A DNA stretch of 5,867 nucleotides from Desulfobulbaceae bacterium. GTDB taxonomy: Bacteria; Desulfobacterota; Desulfobulbia; Desulfobulbales; Desulfobulbaceae. This document shows positions 1 to 5,469 of the stretch, piece after piece (positions within the stretch are counted from its first letter, which is position 1; every line of letters begins with the position of its first letter). The stretch is taken from NCBI GenBank assembly GCA_026986885.1, contig JALSNT010000004.1, forward strand, positions 1-5,867. Direction: 5' to 3'. Under the pieces are notes generated by a model that was not told the DNA's origin, ran no database searches, and saw nothing but the letters and a program-made list of their open reading frames with translations. A program made the translations under genes and the position numbers.

Positions 1-479
1 ACCATTTTTCTGGGCAGCCTGGCAAAGAGTTTAAAGAGCATGTCCTGGTCGGCTATCGGGTGCCAGAATCCGGCAAGGGTGATACCGTTTTCTGCAATCA
101 GATTGCTGTCTGCATAGGGATTTTTTACCTGTAATGTCCATGAGAGATACAGAACCTGGGGCAGGGGATTTGGGGTGATTGAAATTTTGTTGCCATGTCC
201 GGCCTTGATCCGAATCGGGGTATGATTTTTTTGTTCAAGTATTGCGCCGGTAAGTTTCAGGGGGCCGCATTGAAGATGAAGGGGAAGGTTAGTGGGCAGC
301 TCAATCTTTGATGTGCCGGTAACCAGCTTTTTTTCCAGGTTAAAACTGATATAAATTGTATGGCGCGGAAGGCGGTCGGCGGCTTCAGGTGTGTCGGCAT
401 AGGCGGAAACGGGTATTAAGACGGTGGCAATGAGTCCGGTTAGGCAACACAAAAGAAAGATGGAAATAAGGCGTGTCAT
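1..479 (-). CDS. Secreted M1-aminopeptidase-like protein, N-terminal part (cut by left edge)
   Basis: The reverse strand is open from an ATG at 479-477 to the window edge, giving 159 residues with no stop. An in-frame TAA at 497-495 makes this the only possible ATG start, although no clear Shine-Dalgarno precedes it. Residues 1-28 look like a Sec signal peptide: MTRL, then a long hydrophobic run, ending in an A-Y-A cleavage motif before Asp29. There is no proper lipobox, so a soluble periplasmic or exported protein is inferred. The mature part starts with a beta-rich segment (HTIYISFNLEKKLVTGTSKIELP, about residues 40-62) and later has GFWHP (about 137-141) followed by FARLP. This resembles the N-terminal beta-sandwich domain of M1 metallopeptidases. 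The zinc motifs HExxH and GxMEN would lie beyond the edge, so catalytic activity cannot be judged. It is transcribed divergently from serA. The CDS call is firm; the family is a tentative recognition by eye. Confidence 0.6.
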   Translation of the reverse strand, partial: MTRLISIFLLCCLTGLIATVLIPVSAYADTPEAADRLPRHTIYISFNLEKKLVTGTSKIELPTNLPLHLQCGPLKLTGAILEQKNHTPIRIKAGHGNKISITPNPLPQVLYLSWTLQVKNPYADSNLIAENGITLAGFWHPIADQDMLFKLFARLPRKM

Positions 480-697
480 TATGGCATGTTGTTTTTAGAT
501 TGCGGGTAAATGGCAGAGGACAAAAGATAAGTGAATATCCGCCAATAATAATCATTTTTTCATAAAAGGAAAGGGGCCTCTCGCTGGCCGATCTCCGGCT
601 TTTTCTTGACAACAGGCCGGATTCTATTGTAGGTCTTGACCACCTGCAACAAGCTCTCCCCGGTCCTTTACCGGCTACCAGAACGTGAGGATACACC
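480..697. other. Divergent intergenic region between the peptidase gene and serA
   Basis: This 218-bp spacer must carry the promoters of both divergent genes. On the plus strand a perfect TTGACA lies at 606-611, but no well-spaced -10 follows it: TATTGT at 625-630 leaves only 13 bp. TCTTGAC occurs twice, at 604-610 and 634-640, exactly 30 bp apart, about three helical turns. The serA leader has a small perfect stem-loop (CCGGT 660-664, ACCGG 670-674, 5-nt loop). The serA Shine-Dalgarno GTGAGG lies at 685-690, seven bases before the ATG. The part next to the peptidase is AT-rich. No ORF here looks real: the long reverse-strand frame across 385-699 overlaps the peptidase in another frame. Confidence 0.5.
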
Positions 698-1882
698 ATG
701 GAACATTATCGTATAAAAGTTATTAATGCCATTGCGGACGAGGGGTTGAATCAGTTCACCGACCGGTACCGGGTTGCTGAACATGAAAACAATCCGCATG
801 GGATCGTGGTTCGTTCCTCTCCGGTTGATTTGAAGGCCTATCCCGAACTGATAGCCGTGGCCCGTGCCGGAGCCGGAGTCAATAATATTCCCGTGGATCA
901 GGCCTCGGAAAAGGGTATCTGCGTGTTTAACACGCCGGGCGCTAATGCCAATGCCGTTGTTGAACTGGTGTATACCATGTTAGGCATCTGGCTGCGTAAT
1001 GTCCATAAGTCAATTCAGTTTTGCGGAAGCTTGACGGATCTTGCCGATGATACAGCCATCAATGAAAAGGTTGAGGCGGAAAAGAAAAATTTCAAGGGTA
1101 TTGAAATGGCCGGCAAGATCCTTGCGGTTATCGGTCTTGGCAAGATCGGCGTTCGGGTGGCCAATGCCGGGGTGGAACATAACATGCGGGTGATCGGATT
1201 TGATCCTTTCCCTGTTCTTGATAACATCCATGCTCTTTCTCCCCGGGTCCAGCTTGTGCGTTCCCGTAAAGAAGCATTGGCGGAGGCGGATTTTGTCAGT
1301 GTCCATGTGCCGCTTAACAAGAAAACCACAGGCCTTGTTTCCACGGAATTTCTTGATGCCATGGCCGATGGCGCCCTGCTGTTTAATTATGCCCGTGGTC
1401 CGGTTGTGGATGAGGATGCGGTACTGGCCGCCATTGCTTCGGGAAAACTGCAGGGGCATATCACCGATTTTCCGTCAAAGAAGATGATCGGTCATGAAAA
1501 AATCCTCATTACGCCCCATCTCGGTGCCTCGACTTCCGAATCCGAGGATAACTGCGCCTGTATGGCGGTCAAGGAGCTGATGGCCTATCTGGAGTACGGT
1601 AATATCACCCATAGCGTCAATTTTCCCAATGTGGAAAGTATCCCCACTGTCTGGGTACATTCACGCCTGATAATGATTAACCATGACAAACCGGGGATGA
1701 TCGGTCTGGTAACCAATATCCTGGGCAAACATGATATCAATATCATGAGTTATACCAATGAAAGTAACGGGGTGGTCGGCTACAATATTATCGACTGTGA
1801 AGGCCCTGTAGCAAAAGAGGTACAACAGGAAATTGAGGAACATGAAGGTGTTGTCCGCACCAGGGTAATTACGTTTAAGTAG
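698..1882 (+). CDS. serA: D-3-phosphoglycerate dehydrogenase, ACT-domain type
   Basis: This cytoplasmic NAD-dependent enzyme oxidises 3-phosphoglycerate to 3-phosphohydroxypyruvate, the first step of serine synthesis. The 394-residue product is close to the usual length of the compact ACT-containing class (E. coli SerA is about 410). Residues 1-100 form the substrate-binding lobe, including the ARAGAGVNNIP segment (55-65) and the FNTPGANANAVVEL segment (77-90). The Rossmann lobe has GLGKIG at 146-151, with Asp169 as the likely NAD ribose-binding acid. Catalytic Arg233 lies in YARGP and His274 in ITPHLGAST. The ACT domain spans about 323-394 (INHDKPGMIGLVTNILGKHDINI) and suggests feedback control by serine, as in SerA. 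The segment that normally carries the third catalytic residue, a Glu, reads TDFPSKK (256-262), with Lys261 at the expected place by eye alignment. The start is fixed by GTGAGG seven bases upstream. The aconitase gene follows 70 bp downstream with no terminator between, so co-transcription is likely. A different 2-hydroxyacid dehydrogenase is possible but less likely given the ACT domain. Confidence 0.93.
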   Translation: MEHYRIKVINAIADEGLNQFTDRYRVAEHENNPHGIVVRSSPVDLKAYPELIAVARAGAGVNNIPVDQASEKGICVFNTPGANANAVVELVYTMLGIWLRNVHKSIQFCGSLTDLADDTAINEKVEAEKKNFKGIEMAGKILAVIGLGKIGVRVANAGVEHNMRVIGFDPFPVLDNIHALSPRVQLVRSRKEALAEADFVSVHVPLNKKTTGLVSTEFLDAMADGALLFNYARGPVVDEDAVLAAIASGKLQGHITDFPSKKMIGHEKILITPHLGASTSESEDNCACMAVKELMAYLEYGNITHSVNFPNVESIPTVWVHSRLIMINHDKPGMIGLVTNILGKHDINIMSYTNESNGVVGYNIIDCEGPVAKEVQQEIEEHEGVVRTRVITFK

Positions 1883-1936
1883 TATCTAAATTGAGCAATA
1901 ATAAGGGGCATGAAAACGCATAGTTATTTGTCCTGT

Positions 1937-1942
1937 GAGGAG
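1937..1942 (+). promoter_or_regulatory. Ribosome binding site that sets the aconitase start
   Basis: GAGGAG at 1937-1942 lies ten bases before an ATG at 1953. A longer in-frame reading from GTG at 1935 would place the start codon on the Shine-Dalgarno itself, so the ATG is the better start. Confidence 0.7.
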
Positions 1943-1952
1943 TTACGAAAAA

Positions 1953-3884
1953 ATGGGTAAAACCGTTGCCGAAAAAATTTTGGCGGCCCATCTTGTAGAA
2001 GGTGAGCTGAAAAAGGGTGAGGAGATCGGCCTGAAAATAGACCAGACCCTGACCCAGGATGCCACCGGCACCATGGCCTATCTTGAGTTCGAGGCCATTG
2101 GTATACCCCGGGTGAAGACCGAGTTGTCTGTCAGCTATGTGGACCACAATCTGGTGCAGTCTGATTTTAAAAATGCGGACGACCATGTGTTTCTCCAGGG
2201 TGTGGCCCGCAAATTCGGCCTCTATTTTTCTCCGCCGGGCAATGGTATCTGCCACCAGGTCCATCTGGAACGATTCGGCGTTCCGGGCAAGACTCTGTTA
2301 GGTTCTGATTCCCATACACCCACCGGCGGCGGTCTCGGCATGCTGGCCATGGGCGCCGGCGGTCTCGACGTTGCCATGGCTATGGCCGGAAAGCCTTTTT
2401 ATCTAATCATGCCGAAAATCTATGGCATCCGGCTGACCGGGAAACTGCAGCCATGGGTTGCAGCCCGTGATATATTGCTGGAAGTACTCCGGCAACTGAG
2501 CGTCAAAGGCGGGGTCGGCTATATCATGGAATATTTCGGCCCCGGACTGAAAAACTTAAGCGTAACCGATCGGGCGACCATCACCAATTTCGGGGCTGAG
2601 CTGGGCGCGACCACCTCTGTCTTTCCCTCTGATGAAAATACCGGAAAATTTCTGGCCGCCCAGGGCAGGGAAGAGAGCTGGCAGGAACTTGTTGCCGATG
2701 AAGACGCCGACTATGATAAGGTGCTGGAGATCGATCTTTCCACTCTGGAGCCGATGATCGCCTGCCCCTCTTCACCGGACAATGTGGTGCAGGTCAGTGA
2801 GGTGGCGGGTCGGCCCGTGGCCCAGGTGCTGGTCGGTTCCTGTACCAACTCCTCCCTGCGCGACCTGACTGCGGTGGCAACCATCCTTAAAGGGCGGGAA
2901 ACAAGCCGCGAGGTATCCTTTGAGGTCAATCCCGGTTCCCGGCAGGCCCTGGAAAATCTGACGGCTGCGGGTAATCTGCTGCCCCTGCTCCAGGCCGGCG
3001 CCCGGGTACACCAGTCCGGCTGTCTCGGCTGTATCGGTATGGGCCAGGCGCCGCCCACCGCCATGATTTCCCTGCGCACTTTTTCCCGGAATTTTCCCGG
3101 TCGCAGCGGCAATCAGGGCGATAAGGTCTATCTCTGCAGTCCGGAAGTGGCGGTTGCTTCAGCCATTAAAGGATGTATTACCGATCCGCGTGAGCTTGGT
3201 GAATATCCGGAATTTACCCTGCCGGAAAAATATCTGCCCGGTGATGAACGGATTGAACAGCCATGGCCCGAGGATCGGGAAGTAGAAATAATTCGCGGCC
3301 CCAATATTGCCCCTTTCCCTGATTTTACACCCATGCCTGAGACCTGGAAGGGCAAGGTCATGCTCAAGGTGGGCGATAACATTACCACCGATCATATCAT
3401 GCCCGCCGGGGCGAAGATTTTGCCCCTGCGCTCCAATATTCCTGCCATCAGCGAATATGTTTTTAGTTCCATTTCCGAATGTTTTGCCTGCGATATGAAA
3501 GAGTTGACTTCGGCCGGAGGTTTCGGGGCCGTTGTCGGCGGCGACAACTACGGCCAGGGATCAAGCCGTGAACACGCGGCCCTGGCGCCCCGCTATCTTG
3601 GGGTCCAGGTCAAGCTGGTAAAGAGTTTCGCTCGTATCCATAAGGCCAATCTTATTAATTTTGGTATCCTGCCGCTCACCTTTGTCGACGCCGATGATTA
3701 TGAGCGGGTGGAGCAGGGCGCTGATATCGTTATCCCGGGTATCAGGCAGGCCCTGCTTGACGGAAGGGAGCGAATAACCGTCGAAGTGAATGGAACGTCG
3801 GTTGAGGCAGTGCTTGATCTGTCACCCCGGCACCGGGAGATTCTTGCCGCCGGTGGATTGCTCAACTGGGCACGGGGTGCGTAA
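1953..3884 (+). CDS. acn: Aconitate hydratase, single-chain Aquifex type
   Basis: This enzyme reversibly isomerises citrate and isocitrate through cis-aconitate with a 4Fe-4S cluster, in the TCA cycle in the cytoplasm. From ATG 1953 the product is 643 residues, which fits the short bacterial class often called Aquifex-type and is well below AcnA or AcnB (about 860-900). The iron-sulfur core comes first: GNGICHQVH (96-104), GSDSHT (117-122), VGSCTNSS with cluster ligand Cys297, and GCLGCIGMGQAP with ligands Cys357 and Cys360. A linker follows, then the GDNITTDHI segment (474-482) and the swivel domain with YGQGSSREHAA (533-543), which carries the substrate-binding Ser-Arg. LeuC-type isomerases have the core but keep the swivel on a separate LeuD chain; here both are fused, favouring aconitase, though homoaconitase cannot be excluded from sequence alone. 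An in-frame GTG at 1935 would add six residues but overlaps the ribosome binding site. The gene follows serA at 70 bp. No hairpin terminator lies close behind the stop; the first strong one is at 4170-4204. Confidence 0.93.
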   Translation: MGKTVAEKILAAHLVEGELKKGEEIGLKIDQTLTQDATGTMAYLEFEAIGIPRVKTELSVSYVDHNLVQSDFKNADDHVFLQGVARKFGLYFSPPGNGICHQVHLERFGVPGKTLLGSDSHTPTGGGLGMLAMGAGGLDVAMAMAGKPFYLIMPKIYGIRLTGKLQPWVAARDILLEVLRQLSVKGGVGYIMEYFGPGLKNLSVTDRATITNFGAELGATTSVFPSDENTGKFLAAQGREESWQELVADEDADYDKVLEIDLSTLEPMIACPSSPDNVVQVSEVAGRPVAQVLVGSCTNSSLRDLTAVATILKGRETSREVSFEVNPGSRQALENLTAAGNLLPLLQAGARVHQSGCLGCIGMGQAPPTAMISLRTFSRNFPGRSGNQGDKVYLCSPEVAVASAIKGCITDPRELGEYPEFTLPEKYLPGDERIEQPWPEDREVEIIRGPNIAPFPDFTPMPETWKGKVMLKVGDNITTDHIMPAGAKILPLRSNIPAISEYVFSSISECFACDMKELTSAGGFGAVVGGDNYGQGSSREHAALAPRYLGVQVKLVKSFARIHKANLINFGILPLTFVDADDYERVEQGADIVIPGIRQALLDGRERITVEVNGTSVEAVLDLSPRHREILAAGGLLNWARGA

Positions 3885-4113
3885 AAACTACCCATCCTGG
3901 AGAAATAAATGATATTGGTTCACTAAATTTATATTTTTTGCTAACATGCTGTTTTATTGGTTTAATTATCCTGTGAGGCATGTTGTATTAAGAAACAGGG
4001 TAAAAAAAGTTGAACCTGCGGGCGTCGACGGCAAAAGTTTTCTTGGCAATGAACATTGTGTAACGTTATGATATAATAATAAATATTTTTTTACTGTAAG
4101 ATTTATTTTTGAC
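3885..4113. other. AT-rich non-coding stretch upstream of the sigma-54 promoter
   Basis: No convincing gene is present. Visible items are an inverted repeat at 3943-3984 (entered separately), CCTGT 3970-3974 facing ACAGG 3995-3999, the 8-bp palindromes CGTCGACG (4023-4030) and TAACGTTA (about 4061-4068), and a perfect TATAAT at 4072-4077 that lacks a good -35 at normal spacing. The decamer TCCTGTGAGG at 3969-3978 also occurs at 1931-1940, where it contains the start of the aconitase ribosome binding site. Here it precedes only ATG-TTG-TAT-TAA, so it serves no gene. Confidence 0.5.
3943..3984. repeat. Inverted repeat AACATGC / GCATGTT
   Basis: AACATGC (3943-3949) is perfectly inverted as GCATGTT (3978-3984), with a 28-nt AT-rich spacer. 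It lies about 155-200 bp upstream of the predicted sigma-54 transcription start, within the usual range of enhancer sites for sigma-54 activators. As RNA it could instead form a weak hairpin behind aconitase, but no T-run follows. A role as an activator site is inference from position. Confidence 0.35.
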
Positions 4114-4129
4114 TGGCACGGTTTCTGCT
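4114..4129 (+). promoter_or_regulatory. Sigma-54 (RpoN) promoter
   Basis: TGGCACGGTTTCTGCT matches the sigma-54 consensus TGGCACG-N4-TTGCW at every defined position except one (C for T at 4125). The invariant GG (4115-4116) and GC (4127-4128) have the required spacing. By standard numbering, G4116 is -24 and C4128 is -12, so the start is at about 4140. Sigma-54 promoters need an enhancer-binding activator; the inverted repeat at 3943-3984 is one candidate site. The match is seen directly; activity is inferred. Confidence 0.7.
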
Positions 4130-4139
4130 ATATTTAGAG

Positions 4140-4204
4140 TAATTCTTCATCTCTTCTCTCCTTTTTTAGCCGGTTCGACCGTTGTGGTTGAACCGGTTTT
4201 TTTT
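4140..4204 (+). ncRNA. Candidate sigma-54-dependent small RNA, about 65 nt
   Basis: The predicted start of the sigma-54 promoter (about 4140) and the end of the terminator T-run (4204) bound a transcript of about 65 nt with no ATG and no ORF. Its first 28 nt are almost pure pyrimidine (TTCTTCATCTCTTCTCTCC and a T6 run), predicted to be single-stranded. The rest is the terminator hairpin with a T8 tail of the kind Hfq binds in known sRNAs. The CTCTTCTCTCC core is complementary to purine-rich GGAGAG-type Shine-Dalgarno regions, so a trans-acting translational regulator is plausible. Alternatives are that the promoter reads through toward the DUF362 gene with the hairpin as an attenuator, or that the hairpin only ends serA-acn readthrough and the promoter match is fortuitous. 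Confidence 0.5.
4170..4204 (+). terminator. Strong rho-independent terminator
   Basis: CCGGTTCGACC (4170-4180) pairs with GGTTGAACCGG (4186-4196): 11 bp with a single G-U pair and a GTTGT loop, followed by eight T (4197-4204). A4168 and G4169 can extend the stem by an A-T and a G-U pair. On the opposite strand the hairpin is followed by GCTAAAAAAGG with no T-run, so it acts rightward only. Confidence 0.92.
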
Positions 4205-4375
4205 GATTACCATCATTGTTCAATAAAAAAAAGGGATAACATCGCTGAAGCCAAAATAACAGATTGACTGTGCTGCTTTCTTCAGGCCTGAATGCGTGTT
4301 GCTTCATTGCACCGGAAAGAGCGATGGTATCCATGGCTTCAGCTTGGCTGAGTTGCAGTGGTAATCAGATTTTTT
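4204..4375 (+). other. Nested long-range inverted-repeat element with a 3' T-run
   Basis: TGATTACCA (4204-4212) is perfectly complementary to TGGTAATCA (4359-4367), enclosing 146 nt. Nested inside, GCTGAAGCCA (4244-4253) pairs perfectly with TGGCTTCAGC (4334-4343). Inside that, GCTGCTTTC (4272-4280) can pair with GAAAGAGC (4315-4322) leaving one bulged G. All three are nested and compatible, and a T6 run (4370-4375) follows the closing stem. CATCGCT (4240-4246) can alternatively pair with AGCGATG (4320-4326), and TCAGC (4339-4343) with GCTGA (4347-4351), so strand exchange is possible. It could be a structured RNA, a leader of the DUF362 gene, or the remnant of a small inverted-repeat element. 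No known riboswitch family was recognised, and open frames across it do not look coding. Confidence 0.4.
4281..4292. repeat. Perfect 12-bp palindrome TTCAGGCCTGAA
   Basis: This perfect 12-bp palindrome lies inside the nested element. Its half CCTGA reappears in reversed arrangement in the second palindrome at 4422-4433. As DNA it could be an operator; as RNA it could only make a 4-bp stem with a 4-nt loop. Confidence 0.45.
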
Positions 4376-4421
4376 GTATTTTTTGATATTTATGTACCGT
4401 GCCGCCAACATGAACCGGTTT

Positions 4422-4433
4422 GCCTGATCAGGC
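4422..4433. repeat. Perfect 12-bp palindrome GCCTGATCAGGC
   Basis: This perfect palindrome lies 89 bp upstream of the DUF362 start codon. It contains the CCTGA half-site of the 4281-4292 palindrome, with the two halves in the opposite relative orientation. It may be an operator; no regulator is assigned. Confidence 0.45.
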
Positions 4434-4452
4434 TCTGTGCGATGGAGGCGAC

Positions 4453-4504
4453 CCCGTGCAGTAAAACGGGTACCTTCTCTCCCGGCCGATTTCCTGTTCC
4501 CGTT
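4453..4504 (+). promoter_or_regulatory. Competing stems in the DUF362 leader
   Basis: CCCGT (4453-4457) pairs with ACGGG (4466-4470) around an 8-nt loop. AACGGG (4465-4470) can instead pair with CCCGTT (4499-4504), which ends six bases before the Shine-Dalgarno at 4511. The two pairings are mutually exclusive. The arrangement resembles a translational attenuator or riboswitch expression platform, but the stems are short and chance is a real possibility. Confidence 0.25.
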
Positions 4505-4521
4505 AGAGCTGGAGGGCGTGT

Positions 4522-5469
4522 ATGCCGCTTGAATCAATGTCTGTTGCTCTTCTACCCTGCTCATTTTATCGATGCTCTGTGGTAATGGAGAGTTTTGATA
4601 CCATGATCAAGGCAGTCGGTGGTCCGTCTGAACTGCATGGACACAGGATTCTCCTTAAACCAAATCTTCTTACCGCTGCCCGGGGACCACTGCCCTGTAC
4701 CGAAGCCGCTTTTATTCTGGCCGCCGCCTGCTGGTTCCTTGATGCCGGCGCAAAGGTTATGATTGGAGATTCTCCGGCCTTTGGTTCCGCCCGGGTGAAT
4801 CTTGATCGGCTCGGCATAGCCCGGGAACTGCGTAACATGGGGGTGGGGATTTCTGATTTTCGCAGGACTCATACCTGTATGGTGGCCCCCGGCATCAAGG
4901 GCAGGATTGCCGCCCGCGCCCTTGAATGTGATCTGTTGGTGAATCTGCCCAGAATCAAGGCGCATGCCCAGACCCGGGTGACCATGGCCGTGAAAAACTG
5001 TTTCGGATGTCTTGTCGGCCTGCAGAAACCATGGTGGCATATGGTTCATGGCGGCGTCTCAGGACAGTTTTCGGACTTGCTTGTCCGCTTGCCTCTCCAT
5101 TTACCAGAGAGCCTCACTCTGGTCGACGGTATTCGAACCATGCATCGTACCGGGCCGATAAACGGCAGTCCCTTTCCCCTGCGCCTGGTCGCTGCCGGTA
5201 AAAATCCCGTGGCAGTGGATACTGCCTTATTGCGTGTTCTTGGTATTTCTCCCCAAAACAGTCCGTTACAGCAGGCGGCAGTGCGTGAAAATATTGCCGG
5301 CTGCCGGGAGGAAGATCTTTGCTATCCACTTTCTTCCGCAGATGATTTGCGTGTTGATGATTTTAAGGTTCCCCGGATGTTAAATCCGATACGTTTTCGT
5401 CCATTTTCCTTTGTCTGGAGTACCGGTCGCCATACGCTCGGCGCCCTGAAAAGGGGGAAAAAAAGTTAG
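4522..5469 (+). CDS. DUF362 domain-containing protein
   Basis: This 315-residue protein belongs by eye to the DUF362 family, whose biochemical role is not established. Family-like segments appear in order: the N-terminal strand SVALLPCSFY (7-16); RILLKPNLL (42-50); GDSPAFGSARVNLDRLGI (82-99); the core LVNLPRIKAH (139-148) followed by TMAVKNCFGCLVG (154-166) with Cys160 and Cys163; DGIRTMHRTGP (202-212); and GKNPVAVDT (226-234). Many relatives carry a C-terminal ferredoxin-like 2x(4Fe-4S) domain. This one lacks it, ending in a basic tail (LKRGKKS), and Cys160/Cys163 alone do not make a cluster motif. No signal peptide or membrane span is evident, so it is probably cytoplasmic. GGAGGG lies five bases before ATG 4522; ATG 4537 is too far from it. 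The long 5' leader with possible RNA structure, and the sigma-54 promoter beyond the terminator, suggest regulated expression. Confidence 0.85.
   Translation: MPLESMSVALLPCSFYRCSVVMESFDTMIKAVGGPSELHGHRILLKPNLLTAARGPLPCTEAAFILAAACWFLDAGAKVMIGDSPAFGSARVNLDRLGIARELRNMGVGISDFRRTHTCMVAPGIKGRIAARALECDLLVNLPRIKAHAQTRVTMAVKNCFGCLVGLQKPWWHMVHGGVSGQFSDLLVRLPLHLPESLTLVDGIRTMHRTGPINGSPFPLRLVAAGKNPVAVDTALLRVLGISPQNSPLQQAAVRENIAGCREEDLCYPLSSADDLRVDDFKVPRMLNPIRFRPFSFVWSTGRHTLGALKRGKKS

Larger units (their letters stand above)
4376..4521 (+). other. Non-coding leader upstream of the DUF362 gene
   Basis: No promoter was recognised. The start is AT-rich (GTATTTTTTGATATTTATG) and then becomes GC-richer with palindromes and competing stems (entered separately). 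The Shine-Dalgarno GGAGGG (4511-4516) closes the region. The only frames crossing it (plus strand 4358-4585, minus strand 4304-4564) have unlikely composition, no ribosome binding site and no recognisable family. Confidence 0.45.

Noticed and set aside
583..605. GGCCG / CGGCT hairpin followed by T5 upstream of serA, as a terminator
   Set aside because: The stem is only 4-5 bp with one weak pair and no convergent gene needs a terminator here; the flanking genes diverge.
1935..1952. GTG start for aconitase, adding six residues
   Set aside because: The GTG is part of the GTGAGGAG ribosome binding site for ATG 1953, and no other Shine-Dalgarno lies upstream at suitable spacing.
1910..1960. A 16-codon upstream ORF (MKTHSYLSCEELRKNG) whose stop overlaps the aconitase ATG
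   Set aside because: AAGGGG sits only one base before its ATG, far too close for normal initiation, and the peptide has no recognisable feature; the overlap with the downstream start is probably chance.
4010..4063. TTG-started 17-residue ORF behind AGGG
   Set aside because: A rare start codon, a weak and distant Shine-Dalgarno and no conserved-looking content.
4134..4334. Minus-strand 66-residue frame over the terminator
   Set aside because: Its codons are read from the terminator hairpin and T-runs; it has no gene-like features.
4344..4359. A second sigma-54-like match (TTGGCTGAGTTGCAG)
   Set aside because: The GG-to-GC spacing is too short for sigma-54 recognition.
4204..4521. Known riboswitch (cobalamin, molybdenum cofactor, GEMM) upstream of the DUF362 gene
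   Set aside because: No diagnostic conserved boxes of these classes were recognised; only generic pairing is visible.
4304..4564. Minus-strand 86-residue frame in the spacer
   Set aside because: It is low-information sequence without a start signal and runs antisense to the leader and the 5' end of the DUF362 gene.
4358..4585. Plus-strand 75-residue frame overlapping the DUF362 start
   Set aside because: It has no ribosome binding site, odd composition, no family resemblance, and overlaps a well-supported gene in another frame.
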